From positions 70,561 through 95,947 of IMG/VR virus record IMGVR_UViG_3300030102_006157: 25,387 nucleotides of DNA; one strand, given 5' to 3'. The notes under the pieces were generated by a model. It worked only from the letters and a program-made list of their open reading frames with translations. It did not search any database and was not told where the DNA came from. Source of the stretch: a virus. A program made the position numbers and the translations under genes. Shown in pieces: positions 23,692 to 25,387 of this stretch (position 1 is the stretch's first letter; each line of letters opens with the position of its first letter).

Positions 23692-23849
23692 TCTATATAC
23701 TTTCTAAAATGGATTAATTCTTGTAGCGACACAATTATTATTCGATATTATTGTACAATTTCCACTGGCATCGATTATTTGGTTACTATGTTGAGCGGTT
23801 AATAACTTTGTATTTGTTATTGCGGTCAATGGCGAAGTTGGTACAGTAA
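23666..23849. repeat. Copy 2 of the duplicated fibre-gene junction
   Basis: This is the partner of 17911-18094: the same gene start, the same 12-base spacer, the same stop and the same C-terminal coding segment (AQHSNQIIDASGNCTII). It marks duplication of a two-gene fibre unit. Confidence 0.85.
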
Positions 23850-25387
23850 TGTAATCTCTAAAAGGAGCGACTGAAGAACCAGTAGCACTACCACTTGTAT
23901 CAACCGTATGATTAACTGAACTTGCATCAGTTGGAGCTCCACTACTATTTTGACAAGTTAATAACTTTGTATTTGTTATCGCGGTTAATGGAGTATTTGT
24001 TACATTAAAGTTAGAAGTATAAACAGCAGTACCAACTACTAATCTAAGATTTGAAATATATCCATCAAAATCGGCGCCAGTATTTGAATTATGTTTTCCT
24101 ATAAAAGCTGTATTTCCTGTATAATTGTTAGTATCAACGTATACTTCATCATCTTTCACACCATTAAGAAATAATCTTGTAACACCACCACTTCTAACAA
24201 TAGCACAATGGTGCCAACCTCCAGTTGATATTCCATCAGCAGTAATTCTATAACCACTGTTTGCATATAATCTAAGATTACCAGACGTATTAAAATTTAC
24301 CATCAAACCTGCTGCATCATTTTCTCTTGTATCATATATAACACCACCATTAGTGAAAGCATCTGCATTAACCCAAAATTCTAATGTAAAATCATTAGTA
24401 CCAATAACTAAATCAGTAGAAGTACTTCCCGAACTTGGAACTAATAAATTATCTCCGCTACCATCGAAAATAGTTGAACCACCACCGCCGCTACTTGGTG
24501 TATAAACACCAGATCCAACTACTAATCTAAAATTAGATATATGACCAGTAAGAACAGCATATTGTGCATAACTGCCACCAATTGCAAGTCTATCGAAAGT
24601 ATAATTTGTATTAACCGAATGAGCTGAAGCAAATGGATAATATACACCATCAAAATATACTTTTATTTCACCGCTTTCTCTAATAATTGCCATATGATAC
24701 CATCTTAAAGGATCTATTATAGCTTTATTAACTGTTGAAAACCAACCATTACCACTACTATTTGTACTTTGAACTTGGAAAGATCCACCTGCTGAAGATG
24801 TGCTACCCTTTTGATGAGTCATTCCAAAAGCAGTTAATCCAGTAGAAGCATTTCCACCAGAATGGCTACTTACATGAAACGGTATTGCACCGGTACCACT
24901 ACTTGATCCAAATGCCCAATAACCATTATATGAATAAACTTCAGGATCAGTAGTTCCATCACCATATAAACCTTTATCCATAAACCAATATTCTATACAA
25001 AAATCATTAGTACCTAATACTATATCACTATCATCTACATAGATATAGCGATTATCATAATCGTCACATTCAATAGAACCACCAGTGCCTTGTGCAAATG
25101 GACTTGCATAACTACCTCTTGGACTACCAGATGGAGTTAAAGTATTAGCTGCTGAACTGTTATCTATGAGATTTGGTTGATTTATACCATATTGCGCTTG
25201 ATTAACAGAGCTAGCTATTGTTACTGATATCCCGTTTTGACTATTGTCAGTTACACTAGATGTATAGTAATCTTTACCTCTCTGTATTAATAACAATTCT
25301 GTTTCTGCAGCAGTAGGAACACTTACATTAGTTAATGATGTATAGTCACCACCACCTTGTTCTTTTACTGTATTTATATATTCACCA
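23704..25387 (-). CDS. LamG-domain tail fibre/adhesin, 5'-truncated by window edge
   Basis: The frame is open from the stop at 23704 to the right edge (about 561 residues visible). The TTG at 25296 is not a real start: the codons before it continue the family sequence (GGDYTSLTNVSVPTAAETEL), matching residues ~822-840 of the 1144-residue fibre. Two LamG domains are visible. The first (YVDDSDIVLGTNDFCIEYWF ... LTGHISNFRLVVGSGVYT) corresponds to the fourth LamG of the 1144-residue protein. The second (STIFDGSGDNLLVPSSGSTS ... GYISNLRLVVGTAVYTS) is an extra cassette. The C-terminus again holds KLLTAQHSNQIIDASGNCTI and ends INPF. The missing part probably carries the RDRANR N-module, Ig-like domain and further LamG domains, by analogy. 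Confidence 0.85.
   Translation of the reverse strand, partial: GEYINTVKEQGGGDYTSLTNVSVPTAAETELLLIQRGKDYYTSSVTDNSQNGISVTIASSVNQAQYGINQPNLIDNSSAANTLTPSGSPRGSYASPFAQGTGGSIECDDYDNRYIYVDDSDIVLGTNDFCIEYWFMDKGLYGDGTTDPEVYSYNGYWAFGSSSGTGAIPFHVSSHSGGNASTGLTAFGMTHQKGSTSSAGGSFQVQSTNSSGNGWFSTVNKAIIDPLRWYHMAIIRESGEIKVYFDGVYYPFASAHSVNTNYTFDRLAIGGSYAQYAVLTGHISNFRLVVGSGVYTPSSGGGGSTIFDGSGDNLLVPSSGSTSTDLVIGTNDFTLEFWVNADAFTNGGVIYDTRENDAAGLMVNFNTSGNLRLYANSGYRITADGISTGGWHHCAIVRSGGVTRLFLNGVKDDEVYVDTNNYTGNTAFIGKHNSNTGADFDGYISNLRLVVGTAVYTSNFNVTNTPLTAITNTKLLTCQNSSGAPTDASSVNHTVDTSGSATGSSVAPFRDYITVPTSPLTAITNTKLLTAQHSNQIIDASGNCTIISNNNCVATRINPF
24512..24555. repeat. 44-base perfect repeat inside LamG coding, copy 2
   Basis: These bases are identical to 18115-18158. 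Relative to the junction repeat (offset 5755), the offset here is 6397, so exactly 642 bases are extra in this gene between the two anchors. Confidence 0.85.

Noticed and set aside
25294-25296. TTG as start codon of the right-edge fibre gene
   Set aside because: The frame is open upstream and the translated residues match the 1144-residue paralogue, so the gene continues beyond the window.
25371-25378. A seventh TATAAATA on the minus strand near the right edge
   Set aside because: It lies inside the open reading frame of the truncated LamG fibre, where the downstream codons continue the family sequence, so it is not at a gene boundary. Chance occurrence in AT-rich coding DNA is more likely.
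16524-25387. Diversity-generating retroelement acting on the fibre genes
   Set aside because: No reverse transcriptase is present in the window, and differences between paralogous copies are spread over third codon positions rather than concentrated at adenines of one short block.
1-25387. tRNA genes, integrase, insertion sequences or homing endonucleases
   Set aside because: No cloverleaf, CCA-type end, transposase or endonuclease motif was seen; gaps between genes are too short to hold them.

Overview
The window is one continuous, AT-rich stretch of the late (virion structural) region of a T4-like contractile-tailed phage. Every supported gene is on the minus strand, so the genes are read from high to low coordinates. 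The order of the recognisable proteins is the T4 order: gp13, gp14, gp15, gp16 (small terminase), gp17 (large terminase), gp18 (sheath), gp19 (tube), gp20 (portal), gp67 (prohead core), gp21 (prohead protease), gp22 (scaffold), gp23 (major capsid). The absence of gp24 at the expected place, the small extra proteins wedged between the core genes, the low GC content and the LamG-rich fibres resemble marine T4-like phages (cyanophage and pelagiphage types) more than coliphage T4. The host cannot be read from the sequence; a low-GC marine bacterium is an inference.

Layout in reading direction. (1) 25387-16524: four large tail-fibre or adhesin genes made of a shared N-terminal module, an Ig/cadherin-like domain and LamG (concanavalin-A-like lectin) domains; one also has a glycine-rich domain. 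The first is cut by the window edge. (2) 16470-13706: a fibre-like protein and a Gly/Ser/Asn-rich protein, in the position T4 gives to gp12 and wac. (3) 13682-8643: neck, tail terminator and terminase genes with two small extra proteins. (4) 8568-4217: sheath, tube, portal, prohead core. (5) 4169-483: two small proteins, protease, scaffold, capsid, closed by a strong intrinsic terminator. (6) 409-1: the start of a tail-tube-fold-like protein running off the left end.

Six copies of the T4-type late promoter box TATAAATA lie on the minus strand just upstream of, or between, gene blocks (21401, 16505, 13703, 8631, 4187, 415) and divide the window into late transcription units. Within a unit, genes overlap (TAATG) or are a few bases apart.

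The most interesting parts are: the modular LamG fibre array, with a duplicated two-gene junction, a clean 642-bp (214-codon) in-frame cassette difference and a LamG domain nested in a glycine-rich domain; two small basic proteins whose N-termini look like the T4 capsid-targeting sequence with a prohead-protease cleavage site; and a late promoter placed so that the gene after gp23 would be leaderless. There is no gene-free stretch over 300 bases; the longest gaps (73-74 bases, at 410-482 and 8569-8642) hold promoters and a terminator. I saw no tRNA, CRISPR array, insertion sequence or integrase.
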